Positions 1 through 6,385 of a DNA stretch of 8,034 nucleotides are shown piece by piece. This stretch comes from Clostridiales bacterium (GTDB taxonomy: Bacteria > Bacillota_A > Clostridia > Lachnospirales > Bianqueaceae). Both the position numbers and the translations under genes were made by a program. The stretch is from assembly GCA_019423265.1 (NCBI GenBank), contig JAHZBS010000105.1, positions 1-8,034 of the forward strand, written 5' to 3'. The notes under the pieces are model-generated. The model did no database searches. It was not told the DNA's origin and saw only the letters and a program-made list of their open reading frames with translations. Within the stretch, counting starts at the first letter, position 1. Each line of letters starts with the position of its first letter.

Positions 1-1150
1 TTTCAACCGGAGCCTGCATATTCCAATCCTGCAATCTTTGGGAGTCCATCACAAAGGGGATGTCATTAAATCGATAATTAAAGTAAAATGAATAGCTGTT
101 GGGATTGTCCCCCTGCTTGTAGCCACAGAGATACGTTTCAAAAACGCGATTGGCATCGGCCTCGATATCCTCTTCTAAAAAGCCGCAGGCCAGCTGATAC
201 GCATCTTTGAGCGAAACGGAAGTGCGATCACTGTCTGTCAGCGTCTCCACATATTGGACTAGACCGCTGCTCTGGATCTTCAGTGTGATCTTCTCATCCG
301 CATACAATATCTCATTCTCATCTGCCGTCTGGCGCACCATGTCGGGATGCTGAAAAAAATGCATAGCGTACTGTTGCGCCGCATTTTCATCCAACACTTT
401 GTCTTGGGTCAGAAAAGGCTCTGACAGCGATACGTCGTACAAGACTATCTTGCTCTCTTTATCCTTCAAAAATACATTGTCTGCAAAGCGGTTTGGAAGA
501 GTTCTTTTGGAAGAAATGTAATCTTTTGAAATCAACTCACTGATCCCCGTAAATTGTTCCAGAAAGGCTTGCGCGGTTCCCTGCCTCCTGTGAACGTTCC
601 CAGAAATTCGATAGTATGTTTCCGATTCCCAATCGAGAAAATAACAGTGTGGCTCCTCATCCATCGTAACCGCAGGCATAATCCATATTTCCTGAAAGGA
701 AAAAGACTTTCCCAGATCCGTGGATAGCTGCGCCTCGACCAATTGGGAATCCATGGAAAAGGCATAGCGATAAACACAGACCGCTTTATCCCAGGGCAAG
801 TCCTCTTCTTTTACCTCATCCAGCGCTCTGTCATCCTGGGTAAGCAGAAGTTGCAGAAGAGAATAGGAGCTGGAAAAGAGCTGGGAAAAGTATTGCACAT
901 TTCGGCTGACATTGCCATACCGCCCTTCATCCGACGCCCCCATGGAGATATAGATGGAGACGGGCTCCAAAAGATTTGCTGATGTATCCCTGGGCGGATC
1001 TTGGGCAGCTGGCCTGCTCAGGCGTCCCTCTGAAAAAGAAGTCTGCCACAGCCGGTAGACTTGCGCGATGCTCAGCAGAATCAGGAATACGACAATGGCG
1101 ATATACCCGCCTCGCTTTACCTTTTGCTTCTGGAAATGGAGCCTCTTCAT
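1..1150 (-). CDS. YycH/YycI-like membrane-anchored regulator of WalK (3' end cut by window edge)
   Basis: An open frame starts at an ATG (1148-1150) and runs 383 codons without a stop to the left edge, so the C-terminus is missing. The start has a GGGAGGCGG ribosome binding site. The protein has a short basic cytoplasmic N-terminus (residues 1-15, rich in K/R), one membrane segment (about 16-34, IAIVVFLILLSIAQVY) and a long extracytoplasmic part. Near the end of the visible part is a segment (about 352-383) with SYSFYFNYRFNDIPFV followed by a QDWNMQAPVE stretch, which resembles the repeated beta-rich modules of YycH/YycI-type proteins. In Bacillus those proteins form a membrane complex that modulates the WalK kinase. 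Its place as the last visible gene of a walR-walK unit, 32 nt after the preceding stop, supports this. I cannot separate YycH from YycI. Family call is by topology, context and weak motif resemblance; the existence of the gene is firm. Confidence 0.75.
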   Translation of the reverse strand, partial: MKRLHFQKQKVKRGGYIAIVVFLILLSIAQVYRLWQTSFSEGRLSRPAAQDPPRDTSANLLEPVSIYISMGASDEGRYGNVSRNVQYFSQLFSSSYSLLQLLLTQDDRALDEVKEEDLPWDKAVCVYRYAFSMDSQLVEAQLSTDLGKSFSFQEIWIMPAVTMDEEPHCYFLDWESETYYRISGNVHRRQGTAQAFLEQFTGISELISKDYISSKRTLPNRFADNVFLKDKESKIVLYDVSLSEPFLTQDKVLDENAAQQYAMHFFQHPDMVRQTADENEILYADEKITLKIQSSGLVQYVETLTDSDRTSVSLKDAYQLACGFLEEDIEADANRVFETYLCGYKQGDNPNSYSFYFNYRFNDIPFVMDSQRLQDWNMQAPVE

Positions 1151-1182
1151 ACGGATATCCGCCTCCCTAGTGCAAGTCGCGG

Positions 1183-1725
1183 TTACGATTTGAATCGCGC
1201 ATAGATATTCAGCGTGTAGTCTAGAAGCTGTTTGCAGACTTCTTCACTGTTCCGGTAAAATTCGTAATGGATTCCCTCCGCCTGTCCATCCCGGCTAGCA
1301 AGGATCATCAGATACTGGCGCCCCGTCCTTGGCAGCGGAACATTCTCCTGAAAAATGCCAGATGCTCCCACGGCATATTCTGCGTGATACCAGATCTCTG
1401 CCGCGTTCTGATCATCGACTGTATACACGCACACCGCTATGCTTGTGCCTGTCTCCGCTTCGCCAACTAAGGTGATCTGCTCCGTGAAGGTATACTCAAG
1501 CGGCTGTACAAATTCGCGCTCCAGCGCAATGGATTCCAGAGACTCCGTCCTCCACTGGACATCCAGATACCTCTCGCCATAGATTGCGCTGAGCTTCATC
1601 TGGATCTGCTGCTCCGGCGCCGCTGTGTCAGCCCTGGAACAATTGAGTAAAAATATGACGCCTATGAGCACCGCCATGGCCATAAAGCCTGTCCGATATG
1701 CCCGGCCCCCTGCTCCACGCTCCAT
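1183..1725 (-). CDS. Small anchored extracytoplasmic protein with Ig-like domain, in wal operon
   Basis: 180 residues. The ATG at 1723-1725 is chosen because GGGAGG lies 8 nt upstream; an earlier out-of-frame ATG is too close to that site. A hydrophobic segment (about 14-28, FMAMAVLIGVIFLLN) is followed by C29, so it is either a single-pass membrane anchor or an atypical lipoprotein signal (LLNC is not a good lipobox). Residues 35-70 are polar. About 75-155 reads as a beta-sandwich of bacterial Ig-like type: YTFTEQITLVGEAETGTSIAV, then SGIFQENVPLPRTGRQYLMILA, the usual 'G-x-a-x-x-G-t-x-v' and closing-strand pattern. It has no catalytic motif. It lies 101 nt after walK and 32 nt before the YycH/YycI-like gene, so a role in envelope sensing or WalK modulation is plausible, but that is inference from context. 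I do not recognise a named family. Confidence 0.8.
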   Translation of the reverse strand: MERGAGGRAYRTGFMAMAVLIGVIFLLNCSRADTAAPEQQIQMKLSAIYGERYLDVQWRTESLESIALEREFVQPLEYTFTEQITLVGEAETGTSIAVCVYTVDDQNAAEIWYHAEYAVGASGIFQENVPLPRTGRQYLMILASRDGQAEGIHYEFYRNSEEVCKQLLDYTLNIYARFKS

Positions 1726-1787
1726 TCCATGTACCTCCCAAGATATTCCGCCGATTCCATCTTTGCCGTAGGGATTTGGTATAAAGT

Positions 1788-1793
1788 ATTATA
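1788..1793 (-). promoter_or_regulatory. Possible -10 element ahead of the Ig-like gene
   Basis: The minus strand carries a perfect TATAAT in the 101-nt gap between walK and the Ig-like gene, about 63 nt before the start codon. No TTGACA-like -35 lies at the right distance. A spaced GTTAC/GTAAC inverted pair (1804-1808 and 1820-1824) lies just upstream. It may be an internal promoter for the last two genes, or chance in an AT-rich gap. Confidence 0.3.
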
Positions 1794-1826
1794 TCCAACA
1801 AACGTTACAATTTCATGACGTAACTT

Positions 1827-3680
1827 TTACTTTTCTTCCATATCGTCTCTCGGGACTTCGAAGGGAAAGGTTAGCCAGAACGTGCTGCCCTTGCCATAGA
1901 TGCTATCCACCTGAATCGAACCGCCGTGCAGCTCCATGATCTCCTTTGCGATGGAAAGCCCCAAGCCTGTGCCGCCCATGGATCGGGACCTGGCTTTATC
2001 CACCCGGTAGAACCGTTCAAATATGCGATCCCGCTCTTTGGGCTCAATGCCGATCCCGTTGTCCCGCACATACACCCTCGCCTGCCGTTTGCTTTCATCC
2101 ACCCGGATCCCCACCCGGATCGCTGCCTCCGCAGGGCTATATTTGACCGCATTGATAATCAGATTGCGAAAGACTTGCTCCATCCGGCTGGGATCTCCCT
2201 GAATCCAGCACTCCACGTCCGGAGTCTCATAGATCAGCGTCTGGGATTTTTTCTCCGCATGGATCTGGTGCCGCAGCACGCTGTCTTCCACAAGCTGCGC
2301 CAGGTTGACAGATTCTATCTTCAGCTTCACCTGCCGGGAATCGATTCTCGACAGCTCAAGCAGTTCCGTTATCAGCCCCGCCATCCGGTCCGACTCATTA
2401 TTGATGACCCCCAGAAAGCTTGAGAGGATCTCCGGGTCCTGCGCCTCCCCGTCCAACAGTGTCTCGACATAACTCTTGATGGTCGTAATCGGCGTGCGGA
2501 GCTCATGGGATACGTTGGCCACAAATTCTTTCTGCATCTCTTCCAACTGTTTCTGCTCTGTCATGTCCTGCAACACCACAATCAGCCCCGCAGACTGGCG
2601 CTCCTCATCCATATATGCGGCGAACACCGCATTGATATAGGAATCTTGGAACTGGATCATCTGAGAGTATGTGTCATTGCCCCGCTGCAAGAGAGCTTCC
2701 AGGCTCAGGGGCGAAAAGATCTGGGAGAACGAGCTCTTCATAATCCGGCGCCCCATGAGCCGCCTCGCAGCCGGATTGAAGTGAATTACATTGCCATTCA
2801 GATCATACACCACAAGTCCGTCCGCCATATGGGTGAACACCGTGGACAGCTTATTCTTTTCACTGTTGACCTCGCGCAGCATCTTGCTCAATTCCTGCGC
2901 CATATAGTTAAAATTATTTTCCAGCTCGTCCAGCTCATCTTCCGCCTCCAGCGCGTGAGGAAGCATCTTTTTCGTTGTGACGTCCAGATTTCCCTTGGCC
3001 ATCTCCTGCGTCTTGCGCGTCAGCCGCTGAATTGGCCTAGAGATGCTGCTCGACAGAAAATATGCCAGAACGCCGGATATTAGAATTCCGACGATGGAGG
3101 ACGCGATGATGATCATGGTGGTATTCTTCATCGTCTCCTGGACTTCCGCCATAGACTGGCGGAGAAACAAAATGTAGAGTCTGTCCTTGCCTCCGGACTC
3201 GGAGACGTGAAAAGCCGCGGCATAGTCCCCAACTGTTACCGTGTTGGGACTTCCATCCCCCGACGGCACACTGATCTGGTGGACATACAGCTTCGTGGAT
3301 GTCTTCCCCTCCATGGCGTCCATGATAGTCCTGGAAGACCGGTCAGCCGCCGATAATGGCTCATCCCGATAATAGATGGCATTTCCATTTTCGTCTAGCA
3401 GATAAATATACTTGCTCTCCATATTGATGGATTCCAACATAAGAGCCGAGATGACATCTTTGAACATGTCCGTGACGGTCTTGTTTTCATCCGTTCCCGC
3501 CATCATCAACGTTTCCGTTATCCTATTCGACGTGTATTCAAGCTCCTTATATGTGTCATTGTACGCGCTCTGTTGAATGTTGACCACAATATATACACCG
3601 CTGATGATGATGACGAATACGACTAAAATCACATACAGAAGCACGAGCTTCCATTTTATGCTTCCCACAGTTTCCCCCAC
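1827..3680 (-). CDS. walK: Sensor histidine kinase WalK (YycG)
   Basis: 617 residues, a usual WalK length. Order: TM1 (about 11-33), an extracytoplasmic sensor loop (34-186) with a PAS/Cache-like segment (IYLLDENGNAIYY near 92-104), TM2 (about 187-211), HAMP linker (212-268), cytoplasmic PAS (about 275-375, DGLVVYDLNGNVIHFNP), HisKA with SHELRTP and phospho-acceptor H392, then the HATPase: N box NLIINAVKYS (506-515), G1 DNGIGI (540-545), F box IFERFYRVD, G2 GGTGLGLSI (569-577). All catalytic motifs are intact. It should autophosphorylate and pass phosphate to WalR, and act as the wall-status sensor. The start is a GTG at 3678-3680; an in-frame TGA lies 12 codons upstream with no ATG, GTG or TTG between, so this is the longest form. 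Its ribosome site is weak; a GTG four codons later with GGGGG upstream is an alternative. The stop of walR is 59 nt upstream, so the pair is probably co-transcribed. Confidence 0.95.
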   Translation of the reverse strand: MGETVGSIKWKLVLLYVILVVFVIIISGVYIVVNIQQSAYNDTYKELEYTSNRITETLMMAGTDENKTVTDMFKDVISALMLESINMESKYIYLLDENGNAIYYRDEPLSAADRSSRTIMDAMEGKTSTKLYVHQISVPSGDGSPNTVTVGDYAAAFHVSESGGKDRLYILFLRQSMAEVQETMKNTTMIIIASSIVGILISGVLAYFLSSSISRPIQRLTRKTQEMAKGNLDVTTKKMLPHALEAEDELDELENNFNYMAQELSKMLREVNSEKNKLSTVFTHMADGLVVYDLNGNVIHFNPAARRLMGRRIMKSSFSQIFSPLSLEALLQRGNDTYSQMIQFQDSYINAVFAAYMDEERQSAGLIVVLQDMTEQKQLEEMQKEFVANVSHELRTPITTIKSYVETLLDGEAQDPEILSSFLGVINNESDRMAGLITELLELSRIDSRQVKLKIESVNLAQLVEDSVLRHQIHAEKKSQTLIYETPDVECWIQGDPSRMEQVFRNLIINAVKYSPAEAAIRVGIRVDESKRQARVYVRDNGIGIEPKERDRIFERFYRVDKARSRSMGGTGLGLSIAKEIMELHGGSIQVDSIYGKGSTFWLTFPFEVPRDDMEEK

Positions 3681-3715
3681 TTCTTCATCGTGGTTTTTGG
3701 AGGCGCTGGATTCTC

Positions 3716-3750
3716 AAAAAAGGGTGAACATCGCTCCGCTCACACCTTTT
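3716..3750 (-). terminator. Hairpin with T-run overlapping the walR stop, ahead of walK
   Basis: On the minus strand AAAAGG-(T)-GTGAGC pairs with GTTCAC-CCTTTT: 12 bp including one G-U pair and a single bulged T, with an 8-nt loop, and a run of six T (part of it in the stem). The 5' arm includes the walR stop codon TGA (3740-3742). It has the form of a weak intrinsic terminator or attenuator between walR and walK. Because the outer pairs are A/T it could also work on the other strand. Whether it stops RNA polymerase is inference. Confidence 0.45.
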
Positions 3751-4438
3751 CATTGAAATAATATCCAATTCCCCGTTTTGTCAAAATATACTCTGGCGTT
3801 CCCGACACATCCTCAATCTTCTCCCGAAGCCTTCGAACCGTTACATCAACTGTCCGGACATCCCCATAGTACTCGTATCCCCACACCTTCTCCAGCAGAT
3901 ATTCCCTTGAAAACACCTGCCCCTTCTGCGCCATGAGGAATTTCAACAATTCGAGTTCGCGCAGAGTCAACTCGATGACCTCGCCCCGCTTGGTTACCTC
4001 GTAGCGGTCCATATCAATCTTCAAATCGCCGGCGCTGAGATCCTGTCCCTGCTGCCCAGATGCCGCCGTCATAGTAGCTGTGCGCCTCAGGTTGGCCCGG
4101 ACGCGGGCCATCAGCTCGCGGATGCTGAAAGGCTTGGTCACATAATCGTCGGCGCCCAGCTCGAGACCTAAAACTTTATCCACCTCTTCCGCCCGCGCCG
4201 TGAGCATGATGATGGGAACATTGCTTTTCTCCCGCACCTTTCGGCACATCTCAAAACCGCCGATGATTGGCATCATCACGTCGAGCAGGATCAAATCCGG
4301 ATTGTTCTGCTCGAACTGCTCCAGCCCCTCTCTGCCATCCCCTGCCGTCAGCACCTGATACCCTTCCTTCTCCAGATTAAACTTGACTATATCTACAATG
4401 CTCTTTTCATCGTCCACAACTAAAACTTTTTCGTGCAT
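3740..4438 (-). CDS. walR: OmpR-family response regulator WalR (YycF)
   Basis: 232 residues, full length for the family. The receiver domain (1-120) has the acidic pair D9/D10, phosphorylation site D53 in LILLDVMMP, switch T80 and invariant K102 in YVTKPF. After a Q/S/A-rich linker (about 122-136) the winged-helix DNA-binding domain (about 137-231) contains LTLRELELLKFL and YYGDVRTVDVTVRRLREKIE, a recognition-helix segment very characteristic of WalR, and ends with a TKRGIGYYF wing. It acts in the cytoplasm as a transcription factor for cell-wall hydrolase and wall-homeostasis genes. ATG at 4436-4438 follows GGAGG with 6-nt spacing. It is the first gene of the wal unit, preceded by its own TATAAT, and walK follows 59 nt later. 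PhoB-like regulators are the main alternative, but the walK and YycH-like neighbours argue for WalR. Confidence 0.95.
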   Translation of the reverse strand: MHEKVLVVDDEKSIVDIVKFNLEKEGYQVLTAGDGREGLEQFEQNNPDLILLDVMMPIIGGFEMCRKVREKSNVPIIMLTARAEEVDKVLGLELGADDYVTKPFSIRELMARVRANLRRTATMTAASGQQGQDLSAGDLKIDMDRYEVTKRGEVIELTLRELELLKFLMAQKGQVFSREYLLEKVWGYEYYGDVRTVDVTVRRLREKIEDVSGTPEYILTKRGIGYYFNEKV

Positions 4439-4466
4439 AGCCTACCTCCGTTCTCCATAGATCCCC

Positions 4467-4493
4467 ATTATAGTCTCTCTTCTATTGTAACAA
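4467..4493 (-). promoter_or_regulatory. Probable promoter of the walR-walK unit
   Basis: The minus strand has a perfect TATAAT -10 (4467-4472). The best upstream -35 is TTGTTA (4488-4493) at a short 15-bp spacing; TTTTGT at 17 bp is the alternative. It lies about 30 nt before the walR ATG and just after the terminator of the upstream peptidase gene, where an operon promoter is expected. The -10 is good, the -35 weak, so an activator may help. Confidence 0.55.
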
Positions 4494-4508
4494 AAAAAAG
4501 AATATTCG

Positions 4509-4547
4509 AAAAGCCCCTTTTTCATTTATTTAGAAAAAAGGGCTTTT
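4509..4547 (-). terminator. Intrinsic terminator of the M23 peptidase gene
   Basis: Arms 4509-4523 and 4533-4547 form a 15-bp stem with a 9-nt loop. In minus-strand RNA the one imperfect position is a G-U wobble, while in plus-strand RNA it is a C-A mismatch, so minus is favoured. The stem has a GGGC core and ends in UUUU, about 20 nt after the peptidase stop codon. It separates that gene from walR. Confidence 0.75.
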
Positions 4548-4567
4548 GATTCTGCAATCGCTGTGTT

Positions 4568-6139
4568 TTAACTGAGATATTTCCTGGGATTGACGATGGT
4601 CCCATTCTCGTGGATTTCAAAGTGACAGTGAGGGCCTGTGCTATTTCCCGTGCTGCCCATGGCTGCGATATACTGCCCCTGCTTCACGGAATCGCCGGCG
4701 GAAACTGCCAATGAGCTATTGTGGGCGTACCATGTCTCATACCCGTTTCCATGGTTGATCACAATGACATAGCCATAGCTATTCTTCCAACCTGCAAACG
4801 TAACGGTTCCGGAGCAGGCGGCGTAGATGGCCGTTCCCCTTGAATTAGCTATATCGATCCCCCTGTGCTGTCTGCCCCAGCGCCTTCCGTATTCTGATGA
4901 GACGTAGCCGCTGGTAGGCCAAATAAATTGCGGGCGGGGCACCGTTCCGATCTTAACCACTTTCGGGACCGCTTCGGAGACCACGGCGGTGCTGATCTCC
5001 TCCCGGGACTCTTCGACGCCGTTGCGCTTGTACACGTCGGCCTCAACCTGGATGACTGCCGGGGTGCCTTCCTCCAACACCTCGTAATAGTCCTCATATT
5101 GGCTGTTATCCTCCACATAGGTGACGGGCTGCGCTTCCTCTCTCGTATAGGAGATCCTCTCCACCGTCCGGACATCGACGCTGGGAACCGACTGAGAGAT
5201 GACGAACTCATCGCCTGCGTGGATCACATCCTCTGCGCTGCCGTACTCGGGATTCAACGCCAGCAGTTCTTGAATGGACATGTCATGATTGTACGCGATG
5301 GTATCGATACAATCGCCGGACTGGACCGTATAGACTTGTTCCTCCTCTTTTAATTCCATACACGCCGCATACGCTTCCTCAATGGAGGTCATAGCGCTCT
5401 GGTCCACATAGGCCTCCTGCAACTGGACCGTCTGCCCCAGGGATACGCTGACGAGCTGTGCGACATCCTGTTCCTCGTCCTCCCCGGACTCAGCCTCTTC
5501 CCCGTCCTCCATGGAACCGGCGCTCAGCGCGGACAATCTCTTATCGGACTCCTTATCGATGAGCAGAAACTCAGCCGACCCCTCGGAGATGCCGTTGCAG
5601 ACGATGGACGATCCCTCTGGGACATAGGCCTGTCCTAACATTTCCAAGAGAGTGTAGGCCTCTTCCTTCGTTGAGAACGTCATGGGCTCCTTGCCTTCGA
5701 TTGTCAGAACATAGGCGCTCACGGATAGATCTTTCAGTTTGGATTTCACAACCTGACGTATAGGGGTTTCCAGCTTGGCCGGCTCTAGAAATGAGGAAGG
5801 CTTGGCCTTCACTTCCTCAACCGAAAGGGTGTTGGGAATCTGGTAATGAATCTCCCCGGAATTGATTTCGGAGACAACTTGGACCCAGACTTGGCCGGCC
5901 GAGTCCGCTTCCTCCACGATGCCGACGCTCTGCCCGTCCACAAAGACCTCATAAGCGCTCATATTTAAATCAAAACTTTTGCAAACTTTTTCTTGAAACG
6001 GAGCGAACTGCCCGCTTGTCGCCACATAATAGCCCGCGGCGCCCACCGCTGCCGCGACCAAAACCAACGTAATAACGCGATACTGTTTCAGCATTCCGCG
6101 GACGAATCTCATCCCTTGTTGTTTCCACTTCTCGAACAT
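4568..6139 (-). CDS. Membrane-anchored LysM-G5-M23 peptidoglycan endopeptidase
   Basis: 523 residues. A basic N-terminus is followed by one TM (about 21-42), so the rest is outside the membrane. Residues 60-250 hold beta-rich modules with recurring 'AY-x-V-x-VDG' type starts (SAYEVFVDGQSVG at 61-73; SAYVLTIEGKE at 141-151) and an acidic linker at 211-226. A LysM domain (about 269-315, YTVQSGDCIDTIA...LNPEY) should bind glycan. A G5 domain (about 320-399, EEGTPAVIQVEADVYKRNG...KIGT) follows. The C-terminal M23 domain (about 403-521) has H425 and D429 (HRGIDI), YAHN with H473, and GPHCHFE with H504 and H506: the zinc ligands and catalytic histidines are all present, so it should cut peptide cross-bridges or stems. 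ATG at 6137-6139 has AGGAGG 8 nt upstream. It is transcribed alone, between its own promoter and terminator, beside walRK, whose regulon is wall hydrolases. The exact bond cleaved cannot be told. Confidence 0.92.
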   Translation of the reverse strand: MFEKWKQQGMRFVRGMLKQYRVITLVLVAAAVGAAGYYVATSGQFAPFQEKVCKSFDLNMSAYEVFVDGQSVGIVEEADSAGQVWVQVVSEINSGEIHYQIPNTLSVEEVKAKPSSFLEPAKLETPIRQVVKSKLKDLSVSAYVLTIEGKEPMTFSTKEEAYTLLEMLGQAYVPEGSSIVCNGISEGSAEFLLIDKESDKRLSALSAGSMEDGEEAESGEDEEQDVAQLVSVSLGQTVQLQEAYVDQSAMTSIEEAYAACMELKEEEQVYTVQSGDCIDTIAYNHDMSIQELLALNPEYGSAEDVIHAGDEFVISQSVPSVDVRTVERISYTREEAQPVTYVEDNSQYEDYYEVLEEGTPAVIQVEADVYKRNGVEESREEISTAVVSEAVPKVVKIGTVPRPQFIWPTSGYVSSEYGRRWGRQHRGIDIANSRGTAIYAACSGTVTFAGWKNSYGYVIVINHGNGYETWYAHNSSLAVSAGDSVKQGQYIAAMGSTGNSTGPHCHFEIHENGTIVNPRKYLS

Positions 6140-6169
6140 AGATAAAGCCTCCTGAGCGGCGAAACATTT

Positions 6170-6186
6170 TTAATACTTTTGTAACA
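6170..6186 (-). promoter_or_regulatory. WalR-box-like element at the start of the peptidase transcript
   Basis: Minus strand reads TGTTAC-N5-TATTAA. The published WalR consensus is TGTWAH-N5-TGTWAH, so 11 of 12 specified positions fit; only the G of the second half is replaced by A. It lies just downstream of the predicted -10 (6195-6200), over roughly +2 to +18, and ahead of the ribosome binding site. Position over the start site would favour repression. The region is AT-rich, so chance is possible. Confidence 0.45.
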
Positions 6187-6194
6187 ACTCAATC

Positions 6195-6223
6195 ATTTTA
6201 CCAAAAATATCGAAAAATGTAAA
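6195..6223 (-). promoter_or_regulatory. SigA-type promoter of the M23 peptidase gene
   Basis: Minus strand: -35 TTTACA (6218-6223) and -10 TAAAAT (6195-6200) separated by exactly 17 bp, each one base from consensus. The predicted start near 6188 gives a leader of about 50 nt before the ATG. It sits downstream of the epimerase terminator, so the gene is an independent unit. Confidence 0.75.
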
Positions 6224-6276
6224 GGGGGGTTTTTCTATATTTGCCAATATCCACAACAAGCTGTCATAAAATAAAA

Positions 6277-6314
6277 GGCGAAGAAATCCCGCATAATAAA
6301 AGGATTTCTTCGCC
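6277..6314 (-). terminator. Strong intrinsic terminator after the epimerase gene
   Basis: Perfect 13-bp stem, arms 6277-6289 (GGCGAAGAAATCC) and 6302-6314, 12-nt AT-rich loop, followed on the minus strand by TTTTATTTTAT. The T-rich tail is only on the minus-strand side. It lies 70 nt after the epimerase stop and before the peptidase promoter. Confidence 0.88.
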
Positions 6315-6337
6315 TACTCCAATATAAAAATACCGGA

Positions 6338-6364
6338 ATTTGTGTTACAAATTGTAACACAAAT
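6338..6364. repeat. 27-bp perfect palindrome between the epimerase stop and its terminator
   Basis: Arms ATTTGTGTTACAA (6338-6350) and TTGTAACACAAAT (6352-6364) are perfect inverted copies around a single central A. The spacing is too tight for a good RNA hairpin terminator and no T-run follows, so a dimeric DNA-binding protein site is more likely. The right arm forms part of a WalR-type direct repeat on the plus strand (6353-6369), and the core also fits TGTNA-N7-TNACA, the GlnR/TnrA pattern. Confidence 0.6.
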
Positions 6365-6369
6365 GTAAT
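6353..6369 (+). promoter_or_regulatory. Full match to WalR box consensus
   Basis: Plus strand reads TGTAAC-ACAAA-TGTAAT, fitting TGTWAH-N5-TGTWAH at every specified position. It overlaps the right arm of the palindrome and lies about 130 bp upstream of the -35 of the M23 peptidase promoter, beyond the epimerase terminator. The distance and reversed orientation are unusual for an activating WalR site, so function is uncertain. Confidence 0.4.
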
Positions 6370-6385
6370 CTTTTGTCGTGAAAAA

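Noticed and set aside
532..1170. Short frames on both strands in the left 1.2 kb
   Set aside because: They lie over the 383-codon YycH/YycI-like frame, which has a membrane anchor, good start and gene context.
1926..3083. Long plus-strand open frames (165 and 192 codons) inside walK
   Set aside because: They are antisense shadows of conserved kinase domains, rich in H, L, P and R, without plausible ribosome sites or family motifs.
4928..5353. Plus-strand open frame of 141 codons inside the peptidase gene
   Set aside because: Antisense to the LysM and G5 coding region; composition is that of a reverse-strand shadow.
6339..6369. Possible plus-strand promoter in the palindrome (TTGTGT with TGTAAT)
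   Set aside because: The hexamers are poor, spacing is 18, and it would only make RNA antisense to the epimerase; the palindrome explains the sequence better.
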